Source: CAZLWA01 sp964563165
GTDB lineage: Bacteria > CLD3 > SB21
Direction: 5' to 3'
Assembly (NCBI GenBank): GCA_964563165.1
Contig: CAZLWA010000030.1
Coordinates: 1-64,000, forward strand
DNA length: 64,000 bases
In this document: positions 9,024 to 17,490 of the stretch, one piece after another
How positions within the stretch are numbered: the first letter of the stretch is position 1
Layout of the letters: each line of letters opens with the position of its first letter
Notes under the pieces: generated by a model
What the model was told of the DNA's origin: nothing
The model's database searches: none
Seen by the model: only the letters and a program-made list of their open reading frames with translations
Program-made: the position numbers and the translations under genes

Positions 9024-9842
9024 ATGATATTTTCGGATATTCAACTGGCTCGCAGAATTGAAATGACGGATGCGCTGGGCGGAGCGGCATTTGCCGACGC
9101 GCATGTGAAATTGTTTCCTGAAACAGGCGCAGCTTCCATGGCCGTGGGCGGCGGCTGCGCAACGTTTGCCGGGGTAGATTCCCCGTGTACGCAGGCGTTT
9201 GGACTGGGATTAAACGGAGCGGCTGAAGAGGATCTGGAGCAATTGGAAGAATTTTACAGGAGCCGCGGAAGTGCGGTGAATGTCGAAGCGTGCCCGCTTG
9301 CGGATGTAATGCTGTTAAAATTGTTTAATGAACGCGGTTATCGTCCGATGGAATTTACCAACGTCCTGGTCCGGCCGTTGAATCGTACTGAATATTCAGG
9401 CGCGGACGGCGCTTCCGCCGTTTCCGTACGAGAAGCCGTCCGCGGAGAATACGGCCGCTTGGCGCATGCAGTTGCCAAAGGATTTTCCGAATCATTTCCC
9501 GATGGCGAGCCGCCCCAAATGTTCATTGATCTTTTTAAAGCGTTTACGGAACGGGAAGGAACAAAAAGTTATCTGGCAGAGGTGGGCGGCGAAATAGCGG
9601 GCGGTGGGTTCTTTTCTCTTCACAATCATACGGCATCATTCTTTGGAGCCAGCACCCTGCCGGCATTTCGTAATCGCGGCATACAAAACGCGCTCTTGAA
9701 TTACCGGCTTGCCGCGGCATCAAAAGATTGCGATCTTGCCATGATCGCGACCGCGCCGGGCTCGGGCTCACAGCGTAATGCAGAGCGTTTCGATTTTCGC
9801 GTTGTTTACACGCGTACGAAATTCGTGAAGGAATGGAAGTAA
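9024..9842 (+). CDS. GNAT family N-acetyltransferase
   Basis: A 272-residue two-part protein. The C-terminal half (about 135-265) is a GNAT fold: the beta-strand SYLAEVGGEIAGGGFF, the acetyl-CoA loop in LPAFRNRGIQNALL, and the last strand FRVVYTRTKF. The N-terminal half looks like a degenerate second acetyltransferase-like domain (AEEDLEQLEEFYRSRG, NERGYRPMEFTNVLVRPL). The substrate is unknown. It is convergent with prfC, 40 bases away. Confidence 0.85.
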   Translation: MIFSDIQLARRIEMTDALGGAAFADAHVKLFPETGAASMAVGGGCATFAGVDSPCTQAFGLGLNGAAEEDLEQLEEFYRSRGSAVNVEACPLADVMLLKLFNERGYRPMEFTNVLVRPLNRTEYSGADGASAVSVREAVRGEYGRLAHAVAKGFSESFPDGEPPQMFIDLFKAFTEREGTKSYLAEVGGEIAGGGFFSLHNHTASFFGASTLPAFRNRGIQNALLNYRLAAASKDCDLAMIATAPGSGSQRNAERFDFRVVYTRTKFVKEWK

Positions 9843-9882
9843 GTTTCGTCGAAGAGGTTTCGCTGTCTGCGGCATGATGCGG

Positions 9883-11490
9883 TCATACTTTTACGATTTC
9901 ATCTTTGAATGAGAATTCGGACAGCTTGACCGTCGGATTCTTTTCGATGAAATAATTGCAAGACCATTCGTCCGAGAAAAGGATCACCGGCTGGCGGGCA
10001 ATATCTTCTGCAAACGACGAGCCGGTCGGCAGATATATTTTCGATAACGTTTCCGGGGGAGTTTCCGGCGAGACCCACCGAAGCTGCTTCCAATTCGTCG
10101 GCTCCAGCCTGCATTCCGCCCCGTATTCGCTTTCCAAACGGAATTGTACCACTTCAAACTGCAGTGGCCCTACCGCCGCAAGGATCGGCACTTTCTCGAA
10201 TGAATTCTTCAATTCAAATTTTTGCACGACGCCTTCCTGGAGCAGCTGCTCCAAGCCTTCGCGGAAACGCTTGAATTTCGACGGATTGGGATTGTGCAGG
10301 AATGAAAAACATTCCGGCGGAAAACGCGGGATCTCGGTAAAGACTATGGACGCATCCTCGGACAACGTATCTCCGATGCCGAAATCCGAATGACCCACCA
10401 ATCCGACGATGTCCCCGGGAAATGCATCGTCTACCGTTTCACGCTGCTGGCCGAACAATTTTTGTGAATTAGATAACCGGACCTTTTTGCCGGTGCGCGA
10501 ATGCGTGACCGCCATGTCGCGGGTAAATTTACCGGAACAGACGCGCATGAACGCAATGCGGTCTCTGTGTTTGGGGTCCATATTGGCTTGAATTTTGAAA
10601 ATAAATCCGGAGAAAAGCTCATCCTCCGGCTGCACGATCTTGTCTCCGACGGTATGCGGTGCCGGAGGGCCGGCGTATTGAAGAAATCCATCCAGCAGGA
10701 GTTGTACGCCGAAATTATTCATGGCGCTTCCAAAGAACACCGGCGTTAACTGGCCTTCCAATACGGCGGCCGGATCGAACGTTTCGCCCGCGGCGTCAAG
10801 CATTTCTAATTCTTCGACAACGGCGGCGTAAGTGTTTGCGCTCAATTGATTGCGGACGGGCGGATCTGAGATATCGTAGATCGAAACGGGGGCTTGGTAC
10901 ACGCCGCCGATGGTGCGCTCAAAAAGATGCACTTGTTTGGCTTGACGGTCCAAAACGCCCCGAAAATCCGTGCCGGTGCCGAGCGGCCAGTTCATCGGGC
11001 AAGCGCCGATGCCGAGAATATTCTCCAGCTCGTCCAGCAGTTCGAGCGGTTCGCGGGTCGGGCGATCGAGCTTGTTCATGAATGTAAAGATCGGAATGGC
11101 CCGCCGCCGGCATACTTCAAACAGCTTCCGCGTCTGGGCTTCAATGCCCTTCGCCGAATCGATCACCATTACGACCGCATCCACGGCGGTCAACACACGG
11201 TACGTGTCCTCGGAAAAATCTTCGTGCCCCGGTGTGTCGAGCAAATTGATTTTGAAACCTTCATACTCGAATTGCAAAACGGTCGAACTGATAGAGATCC
11301 CGCGCTGTTTTTCCAATTCCATCCAGTCGGATCTCGACGCGCGCTGATGGCGGCGCGCAGTCACCGATCCCGCCAATTGTACCGCGCCTCCGTAGAGAAG
11401 GAATTTCTCCGTGAGCGTCGTCTTTCCCGCGTCAGGGTGCGAGATGATCGCAAACGTCCTTCGGCGTTTTATTTCGTCTGAAATTTTCAT
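9883..11490 (-). CDS. prfC: Peptide chain release factor 3
   Basis: GTPase that removes RF1 and RF2 from the ribosome after termination. The motifs are intact: G1 SHPDAGKTT, the QRGISISS switch, G3 DTPGHEDF, G4 NKLD. The later domains contain the RF3-specific GLEQLLQEG and VGPLQFEVVQFRLESEYG. The frame is open to 11622, but the ATG at 11490 matches the known N-terminus (KISDEIKRRRTFAIISHP) and gives 535 residues, the usual length. Single gene on the minus strand. Confidence 0.96.
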   Translation of the reverse strand: MKISDEIKRRRTFAIISHPDAGKTTLTEKFLLYGGAVQLAGSVTARRHQRASRSDWMELEKQRGISISSTVLQFEYEGFKINLLDTPGHEDFSEDTYRVLTAVDAVVMVIDSAKGIEAQTRKLFEVCRRRAIPIFTFMNKLDRPTREPLELLDELENILGIGACPMNWPLGTGTDFRGVLDRQAKQVHLFERTIGGVYQAPVSIYDISDPPVRNQLSANTYAAVVEELEMLDAAGETFDPAAVLEGQLTPVFFGSAMNNFGVQLLLDGFLQYAGPPAPHTVGDKIVQPEDELFSGFIFKIQANMDPKHRDRIAFMRVCSGKFTRDMAVTHSRTGKKVRLSNSQKLFGQQRETVDDAFPGDIVGLVGHSDFGIGDTLSEDASIVFTEIPRFPPECFSFLHNPNPSKFKRFREGLEQLLQEGVVQKFELKNSFEKVPILAAVGPLQFEVVQFRLESEYGAECRLEPTNWKQLRWVSPETPPETLSKIYLPTGSSFAEDIARQPVILFSDEWSCNYFIEKNPTVKLSEFSFKDEIVKV

Positions 11491-11746
11491 CGGTGAACTG
11501 CCTGCTTTGACTCCGGATGTCCTTTCTGCGGAAAACGCGAACCGGATCTTTAAAACTTTACCCGGGCATCCATTAAGAACTTTTTTGCGCGGAAGTATAA
11601 GCAAAATACCCGACCCAATCAAGAACGGCGAAAAATTTATCCCTGAATTAATTCTTTGTAATTTTTTTTAAAAAAAGCTACATTGGATTAAGTTTCCATC
11701 TAATGATCGGGCGTGATCCGCATTTGTTAACCGGAGGAATACAGCC

Positions 11747-12985
11747 GTGAAGAAACAATGGTCCGTGGGGTTGGTATCTCTTGTCGTTTTAATATTCGGA
11801 ATCAATTTTCAGGAACAAAAGAACGCCGCCAAGATCACAGACCTGAAAGCGACCGTCCTGCTCATTTCGCTGGACGGCTTTCGCTGGGATTATATGGACA
11901 AAACGGATACACCCAATCTTCATCGCCTGACCCGCAGCGGCGTGCGCGCCCAACGCCTCATTCCTTCTTTTCCATCAAAAACTTTTCCGAATCACTATAC
12001 GATCGTTACGGGCCTCTATCCGGAAAATAACGGAATCATATCCAACAACATGTGGGATCCGGATATGAATGCATCTTTCAGTATGAAGAATTCCAAAGAC
12101 ACCCGATGGTGGGGCGGCGAACCGTTGTGGATAACGGCGGAAAAGCAAGGACAGATCAGTGCGACCTATTTTTGGCCCGGCTCGGAAGTCGAAATTGCAG
12201 AACGTCATCCGACCTACAGCCTTCGCTATGACGGAAAAGTTCCCGATACGTCTCGTGTGGACCACGTGCTGCACTGGCTGGATCTTCCGGCCCGGGAAAG
12301 GCCGACCTTTATTACCCTTTATTTCAGCGCGTCGGATGAGACCGGACACAAATACGGTCCGGACTCGGATGAAATGATCAAAACGATTCAGCATTTGGAT
12401 GAGATCATAGGGCGGTTGGCCGGCGGCCTGGAATCACGCGGTATTTTTGATAAAATTAATATCATTATCATATCCGATCACGGTATGTCGAAGGTGGACC
12501 GCCAGCACATCATCTATCTCGACGATTATGTTGACTCGACTTCGGTCAGAATTCAGATGGAATCACCGATTGCGGCTTTACGCAGTAAGAACGGAAAAGA
12601 TGAGTCCCTCTATGAGGCGCTTGTTAACGCCCATCCCCATCTGAAAGTATATAACAAAAATACCATGCCGCCGCGGTTTCATTATACCAAGAGCCGCCGC
12701 ATCGCACCTATTCTGGTCATTGCCGATGAAGGATGGTCGGTCAGCGATCATAAATACATTGAAAAGCACAAAGACCGCTTTACCGGCGGAGAGCACGGCT
12801 ATGATAACCAGCTGGTTTCGATGGGCGCGACCTTTATTGCTCACGGGCCCGCATTTAAAAAAGGTCTGGTAGTGGAGCCGTTCGAGAATATCCAGATCTA
12901 TAACCTGATGGCATTTATTCTCGGATTAAAACCCGCACCGAATGACGGTTCACTGGATACGGTTCGAAACATGTTAAACCAATAA
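11747..12985 (+). CDS. Ectonucleotide pyrophosphatase/phosphodiesterase (alkaline phosphatase fold)
   Basis: A 412-residue exported NPP-family enzyme. It has an N-terminal signal or anchor segment (VGLVSLVVLIFGINF). The metal and catalytic sites of the family are present: LISLDGFRWDYM, FPSKTFPNHYTIVTGLYP with the catalytic Thr, DETGHKYGPDS, ISDHGM and GEHGYDN. Family members split nucleotide phosphodiesters or pyrophosphates in the periplasm or outside the cell. The RBS (GGAGGA) precedes the ATG. The next gene starts 12 bases later. Confidence 0.93.
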   Translation: MKKQWSVGLVSLVVLIFGINFQEQKNAAKITDLKATVLLISLDGFRWDYMDKTDTPNLHRLTRSGVRAQRLIPSFPSKTFPNHYTIVTGLYPENNGIISNNMWDPDMNASFSMKNSKDTRWWGGEPLWITAEKQGQISATYFWPGSEVEIAERHPTYSLRYDGKVPDTSRVDHVLHWLDLPARERPTFITLYFSASDETGHKYGPDSDEMIKTIQHLDEIIGRLAGGLESRGIFDKINIIIISDHGMSKVDRQHIIYLDDYVDSTSVRIQMESPIAALRSKNGKDESLYEALVNAHPHLKVYNKNTMPPRFHYTKSRRIAPILVIADEGWSVSDHKYIEKHKDRFTGGEHGYDNQLVSMGATFIAHGPAFKKGLVVEPFENIQIYNLMAFILGLKPAPNDGSLDTVRNMLNQ

Positions 12986-12997
12986 GGAAAAAGATCT

Positions 12998-13390
12998 ATG
13001 CATACGATCATGCTTACGTTTGCCGGGCTGGCCGGCATCATTCACTCATTATTCTTTTTATTGGAAAGCGTTTGGTGGATGCGGCCCAATGTGTATAAGA
13101 CTTTCCGGCTCAAAGATGACGATGAGGCAAGGCTGACCAGGCCGCTGGCTTTTAACCAGGGATTCTACAATTTGTTTTTGACTTTGGGGATTGCAATCGG
13201 ACTCATCTTAATCGGCATGGGAAACGCAGGCAGCGGTTATGCGATCCTGACCTACACGTGTGCATTCATGTTCGGCGCAGCGATGGTATTGCTTCTTTCA
13301 AATCCGAAAATGATTCGCGGTGTGATGCTGCAAGGATTTCCGCCGCTGGTGTATCTGGCGATGCTTGTTCTGAAGAAATATTTGGTCTAG
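12998..13390 (+). CDS. DUF1304 integral membrane protein
   Basis: A 130-residue inner-membrane protein with four predicted membrane helices. The pattern HSLFFLLESVWWMRP in helix 1 and FNQGFYNLFLTLGI in helix 2 is typical of DUF1304. Function unknown. Its stop codon overlaps the stop codon of accB on the other strand (13387-13390). It probably shares a message with the preceding phosphodiesterase gene. Confidence 0.85.
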   Translation: MHTIMLTFAGLAGIIHSLFFLLESVWWMRPNVYKTFRLKDDDEARLTRPLAFNQGFYNLFLTLGIAIGLILIGMGNAGSGYAILTYTCAFMFGAAMVLLLSNPKMIRGVMLQGFPPLVYLAMLVLKKYLV

Positions 13391-13911
13391 TTTTTCTCGA
13401 TCAAAAACAACGTCTGATTGTATTCGACGGGCTGGCCGGTTTCAACCAGTATTTTTGCCACTTTACCGGCGACTTCGCTCTCGATCTCGTTCATGATCTT
13501 CATCGCCTCGATGATGCACAGCGTTTGGCCGGCCTTGACGGCAGAGCCGATATCAACATATGAATCGGCGTCCGGAGCCGGCGAACGATAGAACGTTCCT
13601 ACGATGGGGGATTTCACCTCAACAAAATTTCCTTTATCCACAACATCCAGTGGACGTTCCGCTTGCGATTTTTCGATCGTTTCCTGAGTTTCAAATTGGA
13701 CCGGATGGGGCCAGGGCATTTGAGACTGAGCCATCGGGATGTTTTGGTGCTGCGCCTGCGGAATGAAGGCCATCGCCGCCATGCCGTTATTCTTGCTGAT
13801 GCGGATTTTTAACCGGCCCTTCGTTTTGGTATGGTCTTGTTCGATCTCCACTTCACTCACGTTACTCTCATCAACAATCTTGATGAGTTTCTTGAGTTCA
13901 TTTAAATCCAT
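13387..13911 (-). CDS. accB: Biotin carboxyl carrier protein of acetyl-CoA carboxylase
   Basis: A 174-residue BCCP, the carrier of biotin and carboxybiotin in fatty acid synthesis. N-terminal helix MDLNELKKLIKIVDES, a Pro/Gln-rich linker, then the biotinyl domain with the lysine in EAMKIMNEI and the thumb segment GTFYRSPAPDADSYV of true AccB. It follows efp by 33 bases on the same strand, a common order, but accC, which normally comes next, is missing: the following gene lies on the opposite strand. Confidence 0.96.
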   Translation of the reverse strand: MDLNELKKLIKIVDESNVSEVEIEQDHTKTKGRLKIRISKNNGMAAMAFIPQAQHQNIPMAQSQMPWPHPVQFETQETIEKSQAERPLDVVDKGNFVEVKSPIVGTFYRSPAPDADSYVDIGSAVKAGQTLCIIEAMKIMNEIESEVAGKVAKILVETGQPVEYNQTLFLIEKN

Positions 13912-13944
13912 GGCGCCATTTGCTCCGTTTTGCTGGTTAAAATG

Positions 13945-14508
13945 CTACTTAGTCACGCGTTCGAGGTATTGCCCCGTGCGCGTATCAATTCTGATCGTAT
14001 CGCCTTCGTTGATAAAAAATGGCACATTGACCGACGCGCCGGTCTCAAGCTCCGCCGGTTTCGATCCGCCCGTGACCGTGTCGCCGCGCACGCCGGGTGC
14101 GGTTGCCGCAACCCTTAATTCGACCGTGATCGGCAATTCGATGCTCACGGAGTTGCCCTCATAAAACAGGATTTTCGATGTGATGCCTTCTTTGAGATAA
14201 TGGGCGGCTTCGCCGACCGTTTCAGAAGGGATACCGACCTGCTCGAAACTTTCGCTGTCCATGAAATGCATCATGTCGCCGTCGGCGTAGAGGAATTGCA
14301 TGTCCTTGCTTTCGGCACGAACCTCTTCCAATTTGTCATGCGAACGAAACGTTTTTTCTATAACGCGCCCGGTTCTGACGTTTTTCAATTTTGCGACGAC
14401 GAACGCGCGCCAATTGCCGGGGTTGCGGTGCTGAAATTCACTGACAACAAACAGATTGCCGTCCATCAAAATCGTCATTCCGGTTCTAAAATCGGATACC
14501 GCAGCCAT
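13945..14508 (-). CDS. efp: Elongation factor P with asparagine at the tip position
   Basis: A 187-residue EF-P, which relieves ribosome stalling at proline runs. The three beta-barrel domains are normal (GRVIEKTFRSHDKLE, FMDSESFEQ, GDTVTGGSKPAELETGASVNVPFFI). The loop that reaches the peptidyl-transferase centre reads NPGNWRAF. By alignment with the E. coli protein, N32 takes the place of Lys34, which carries beta-lysine there, or of the rhamnosylated Arg in other groups. No earP, epmA or epmB is in the window. First gene of an efp-accB unit. Confidence 0.96.
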   Translation of the reverse strand: MAAVSDFRTGMTILMDGNLFVVSEFQHRNPGNWRAFVVAKLKNVRTGRVIEKTFRSHDKLEEVRAESKDMQFLYADGDMMHFMDSESFEQVGIPSETVGEAAHYLKEGITSKILFYEGNSVSIELPITVELRVAATAPGVRGDTVTGGSKPAELETGASVNVPFFINEGDTIRIDTRTGQYLERVTK

Positions 14509-14639
14509 GAAATACCTGAATTTCCTGTAAAAACGTCCAAAAACAAATAAATTTCGTTAATAAATGCTTGGCAATGTAGAGATTCTGCCAAATAAAGTCA
14601 AGTTTTTTAAAAAAACAGTTGATAAAATGGAAATAATGA

Positions 14640-14668
14640 TTGTTTTTCGCCCTTTTTTTCCTTATACT
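14640..14668 (+). promoter_or_regulatory. Candidate sigma70-type promoter for the CBM48 gene
   Basis: TTGTTT, 17-base spacer, TATACT, about 48 bases before the ATG at 14716. A small inverted repeat TTGACTTAGTCAA follows near 14683 and could be an operator. Sequence match only. Confidence 0.4.
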
Positions 14669-14715
14669 GGCATGTTTAAAAAAATTGACTTAGTCAAAAG
14701 GAAGGAATTATTATT

Positions 14716-15051
14716 ATGGTCACATTCAATTCTAAAACAAAGAAAACGGTATTTCAGATTCACTTGCCGCTGGCCCAGGCAGTGAGCCTCTTGGGTGATT
14801 TTAATGGTTGGAACGACCACCCGTTGAAGAAAGACAAGAACGGTACCTGGACGGCGGAGATCAAATTAGAACCGGGCGAGTATCAATTCCTGTATCGGGT
14901 GGATAAGGCCTATTGGCATCCCGACGATAAGGCCCCGAAAGTGCCGAATGATTTCAGCACGGAAAATTCTTTAGCGGTGGTCAAACGTGAAGAAAGAAGT
15001 GTGCCCCCCAAGCCCGTCAAAACGGTCAAGCGGGTAACTAAGAAGAAATGA
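14716..15051 (+). CDS. Glycogen-binding (CBM48/AMPK-type) domain protein
   Basis: A 111-residue protein that is essentially a single early-set carbohydrate-binding domain: SLLGDFNGWN with the ligand-binding Trp, DKNGTWTAEIKLEPGEYQFLYRVD and the end strand ENSLAVVK. The last 20 residues are basic (KPVKTVKRVTKKK). Such domains bind alpha-glucans, usually attached to branching or debranching enzymes; here it stands alone. The RBS (AAGGAAGG) is in place. Confidence 0.88.
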   Translation: MVTFNSKTKKTVFQIHLPLAQAVSLLGDFNGWNDHPLKKDKNGTWTAEIKLEPGEYQFLYRVDKAYWHPDDKAPKVPNDFSTENSLAVVKREERSVPPKPVKTVKRVTKKK

Positions 15052-15083
15052 TCTGGGTATGGGACCTGAAGGGGAATTGAAAA

Positions 15084-15374
15084 TTACTGATTGACGACTA
15101 ATTCTCTAAAAGCCTTTTTGAAATTTTTCGGGGTCGGGTATCGGCTCATCGCGTCCGTGCCGGCGGTCTTCGCGATCGTCTTAGCGCCTTCCGCGTCAAT
15201 AGCGAAGCGGTTCCCGGACTTGAAAGCCTTTTTTCTGCTTACCAACCTCTCCAACTCACATTTCAAAATATCCAGATTACGCTCGGTCTCCGTAATACCG
15301 ATCCGTTTGGCAACAATGTTAACCGAAGCCGGCATGTAATTGAGGCCGTACTTGAGTATCATATATTCGATCAA
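15084..15374 (-). CDS. Small hypothetical protein
   Basis: About 96 residues, starting at a TTG (15374) with AGAGGGA at proper distance; an ATG at 15362 is the alternative. Mixed basic/acidic, helix-rich, ends TPKNFKKAFRELVVNQ. The N-terminal half (NIVAKRIGITETERNLDILKCELE) could be a small helix-turn-helix, but this is weak. It follows the AgmX-like gene on the same strand by 33 bases and may be the last gene of that unit. No recognised family. Confidence 0.55.
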   Translation of the reverse strand: MIEYMILKYGLNYMPASVNIVAKRIGITETERNLDILKCELERLVSRKKAFKSGNRFAIDAEGAKTIAKTAGTDAMSRYPTPKNFKKAFRELVVNQ

Positions 15375-15407
15375 GACCAATCCCTCTTTTCGCGGTAGTT
15401 GTGTACT

Positions 15408-16490
15408 TTAAAAATAAAATGAGTGATAAATAGTCTGTTCGCCTAATTTGGAGTCAATCTCCGCGAACCGGAATGACTTCATGTAAAGCACGATTCGCTC
15501 GCCTAATTCCTCGTTGAAGCTGTTGTACGTCACGGCGACATCTTTAACCGTGCCTTTGGGAGAAATGATAAATTTCACGGACACGTGCCCGCTTTTTTTC
15601 GGATGCAGTCTCTTGTAAGATTGATAGCATATAAAAATGCGCTGATCGTTGTCTGAGATCACGTGTTGTACGTCGCCGATCGGCCGCTGCTCGAACGTAC
15701 GCTTGGAAACGGCGGCCGCGTTCTTAGGAACTATCGTCGCGGCGTTGGCCTGCTGCATGATGCGCCGCTCGAGATCGATCCGTAATTCCTTCGCTGCTTT
15801 CTTCTGATTCGATAAAGCGGTTTCCTGATCCAGTGTTTGCGCGGTGCCCTTGATCGGCTGCGTTACGGCCTTCTTGGTCTCCCTGGGTGCGGTCCAATTA
15901 CCGGATAAATTGTCCAAATCCTGCTGAGAATACTGTTTGACACTTTGGATTTTGAAGTTATTTTCCGGTGCCGTTTCGACCGCGACGTGCGAATCCCGGT
16001 CCGCCGCGTGTTGAGCAATCACGGATTGGACATTGATCGTATTGACGTACATGGGATGAACCGCGATGGAATAGGTCAGCACCGTATTGACCGCGATCGG
16101 CTCCAACACCGCTTTGAAGAATTTGACCGGCTTCAGCACGGCCCAATGGAATACAAATCCTGCGTATTTGGCTGCGTTACGGAAGTGTTCTTTGAGCGCT
16201 TCGCGGATTCTTTGACGGATGTTTTTCTCAACGGCATCACTTATGATGAGATGCGATTCCACCGTGGAATAATTCAGTTTGCTGACGAGAAAGATCCGGA
16301 TGCGATCTTCCAATTCCATGCGCTGCGCGTACGTGGCACATTGCTCAAAAAAATGTTCGGCGATGGGCAGAACTTTCTCTATGTCCAATTTCTTAACCAC
16401 GCCGTTGGTGCTGTGTTCATTCAGTTCGTGAACAAACTCGCTGAAAAGCGATTCTATCGTTTGTTCGTCCGTTTTCTTCTGCTTAAACAT
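15408..16490 (-). CDS. AgmX/PglI C-terminal (TonB-like) domain protein, sigma-factor partner
   Basis: A 360-residue protein. The last 80 residues match the AgmX/PglI domain: HVSVKFIISPKGTVKDVAV, then FNEELGERIVLYMKSFRFAEI, then a final aromatic strand. In known systems this TonB-like domain lies in the periplasm. The N-terminal 110 residues are helical and charged. A hydrophobic stretch at about 109-145 is broken by lysines and is a doubtful membrane segment. The start codon overlaps the end of the sigma-factor gene by 8 bases, so the two are translationally coupled. That arrangement is typical of a sigma factor and its anti-sigma or sensor; such a role here is inferred from position only. 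Confidence 0.75.
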   Translation of the reverse strand: MFKQKKTDEQTIESLFSEFVHELNEHSTNGVVKKLDIEKVLPIAEHFFEQCATYAQRMELEDRIRIFLVSKLNYSTVESHLIISDAVEKNIRQRIREALKEHFRNAAKYAGFVFHWAVLKPVKFFKAVLEPIAVNTVLTYSIAVHPMYVNTINVQSVIAQHAADRDSHVAVETAPENNFKIQSVKQYSQQDLDNLSGNWTAPRETKKAVTQPIKGTAQTLDQETALSNQKKAAKELRIDLERRIMQQANAATIVPKNAAAVSKRTFEQRPIGDVQHVISDNDQRIFICYQSYKRLHPKKSGHVSVKFIISPKGTVKDVAVTYNSFNEELGERIVLYMKSFRFAEIDSKLGEQTIYHSFYF

Positions 16491-17274
16491 GAGAACCCCT
16501 TTTTGATAAATGCGATGTGGGTGACGCCCCGTTCTCGCCGATCGTTAGATTCTTAATTTGAGACAAGGTGGCTGCAGTGAGATATTCCGGATATTGTTTC
16601 TTTAGAAATTTTTTTAAGCTCTTTATCACGCGGTTCAGTCTTGCACGAATGGCGTCCTGGGTATTGCCAAGCATCTCGGCGATGTTTTTGGTATGTAAAT
16701 TTTGTAAATACAACAAGAATACCTCTCGGTCTGCTTTTGCTTTAAGAGATTGTACAAAAAGCATCACGATTCGTTCAAACTCTTTTAACTCAAATTCCTG
16801 ATCGGGCTTGATCGAATCGGAAGACAAGTAGTACGTCTCGTTCGTATCGTCGAATCCCACGGTGCGCCCGTGAAATTTTTGATTTTCACGGATGGTGCGA
16901 ACAATGTATTTATTCGTAATATTGTAAATCCACGTCGATACCTCGAACCGGGGGTTGTACTCCTTCAAGTTCATCAATACGTCGCAAAACGTATTTTGAA
17001 TGATGTCTTCGATGACGTATTTTTCCTGGTCGGATCCGCTGATGTAATTCCGGTTCAGTCTATATTTGGCGTAAAGATAGAGCCGTCTTTTGTATCGCTC
17101 CCACAACGTCACCATGGCGGGTTCAAACAGCATCGGGTCGCTCAAGGCTAAGGTGATGATGTCACGCTCCGTAACCGCTTGCCAATCATCGACTTTAGCC
17201 GAAATAGCTGAGGGCATGGGAGTTTTCGTCCGGGCCACTACAGTATGTTTTCTTCTAAGTGTATCAGAGGGCAT
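16483..17274 (-). CDS. ECF-like RNA polymerase sigma factor
   Basis: A 263-residue sigma70-family protein. Region 2 is seen at about residues 48-130 (LWERYKRRLYLYAKYRL, IEDIIQNTFCDVLMNL, STWIYNITNKYIVRTIRENQ). Region 4 is at about 185-235 (DREVFLLYLQNLHTKNIAEMLGNTQDAIRARLNRVIKSL). The N-terminal 45 residues and about 25 C-terminal residues extend beyond the core. M20 is an alternative start (17217). Upstream, the divergent control region carries two palindromes (17319 and 17359). Confidence 0.9.
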   Translation of the reverse strand: MPSDTLRRKHTVVARTKTPMPSAISAKVDDWQAVTERDIITLALSDPMLFEPAMVTLWERYKRRLYLYAKYRLNRNYISGSDQEKYVIEDIIQNTFCDVLMNLKEYNPRFEVSTWIYNITNKYIVRTIRENQKFHGRTVGFDDTNETYYLSSDSIKPDQEFELKEFERIVMLFVQSLKAKADREVFLLYLQNLHTKNIAEMLGNTQDAIRARLNRVIKSLKKFLKKQYPEYLTAATLSQIKNLTIGENGASPTSHLSKRGSHV

Positions 17275-17318
17275 ACAGCCGGTCCACTTGGTTTGAAAGA
17301 AATTGATCTGTGACGGGG

Positions 17319-17338
17319 GTATATTTTAAAAAATATAC
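17319..17338. promoter_or_regulatory. AT-rich perfect palindrome in divergent intergenic region
   Basis: GTATATTTT / AAAATATAC, nine-base arms with a two-base centre, 45 bases upstream of the sigma-factor start. It looks like an operator for a homodimeric regulator; a terminator is unlikely as both neighbours point away. Confidence 0.45.
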
Positions 17339-17358
17339 GAAAAAACTCAAATAACTGT

Positions 17359-17374
17359 TGTGACCTGAATCACA
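17359..17374. promoter_or_regulatory. CRP/FNR-type binding site
   Basis: TGTGACCTGAATCACA: both half-sites TGTGA and TCACA are perfect with the exact six-base spacing of CRP-family operators. It lies between the divergent sigma-factor and quinone oxidoreductase genes, 84 and 116 bases from the two starts. No CRP gene is in the window. Confidence 0.55.
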
Positions 17375-17490
17375 GAAGTGAAAAATTTTCCTGCCGGATT
17401 TTCAGCTAAATTGACAAATTTCAATGAAAAATGCAAAAAAAACAATAGGATAGATAACCATTGATAACATTGGGCTAATTTTCTTATTTT

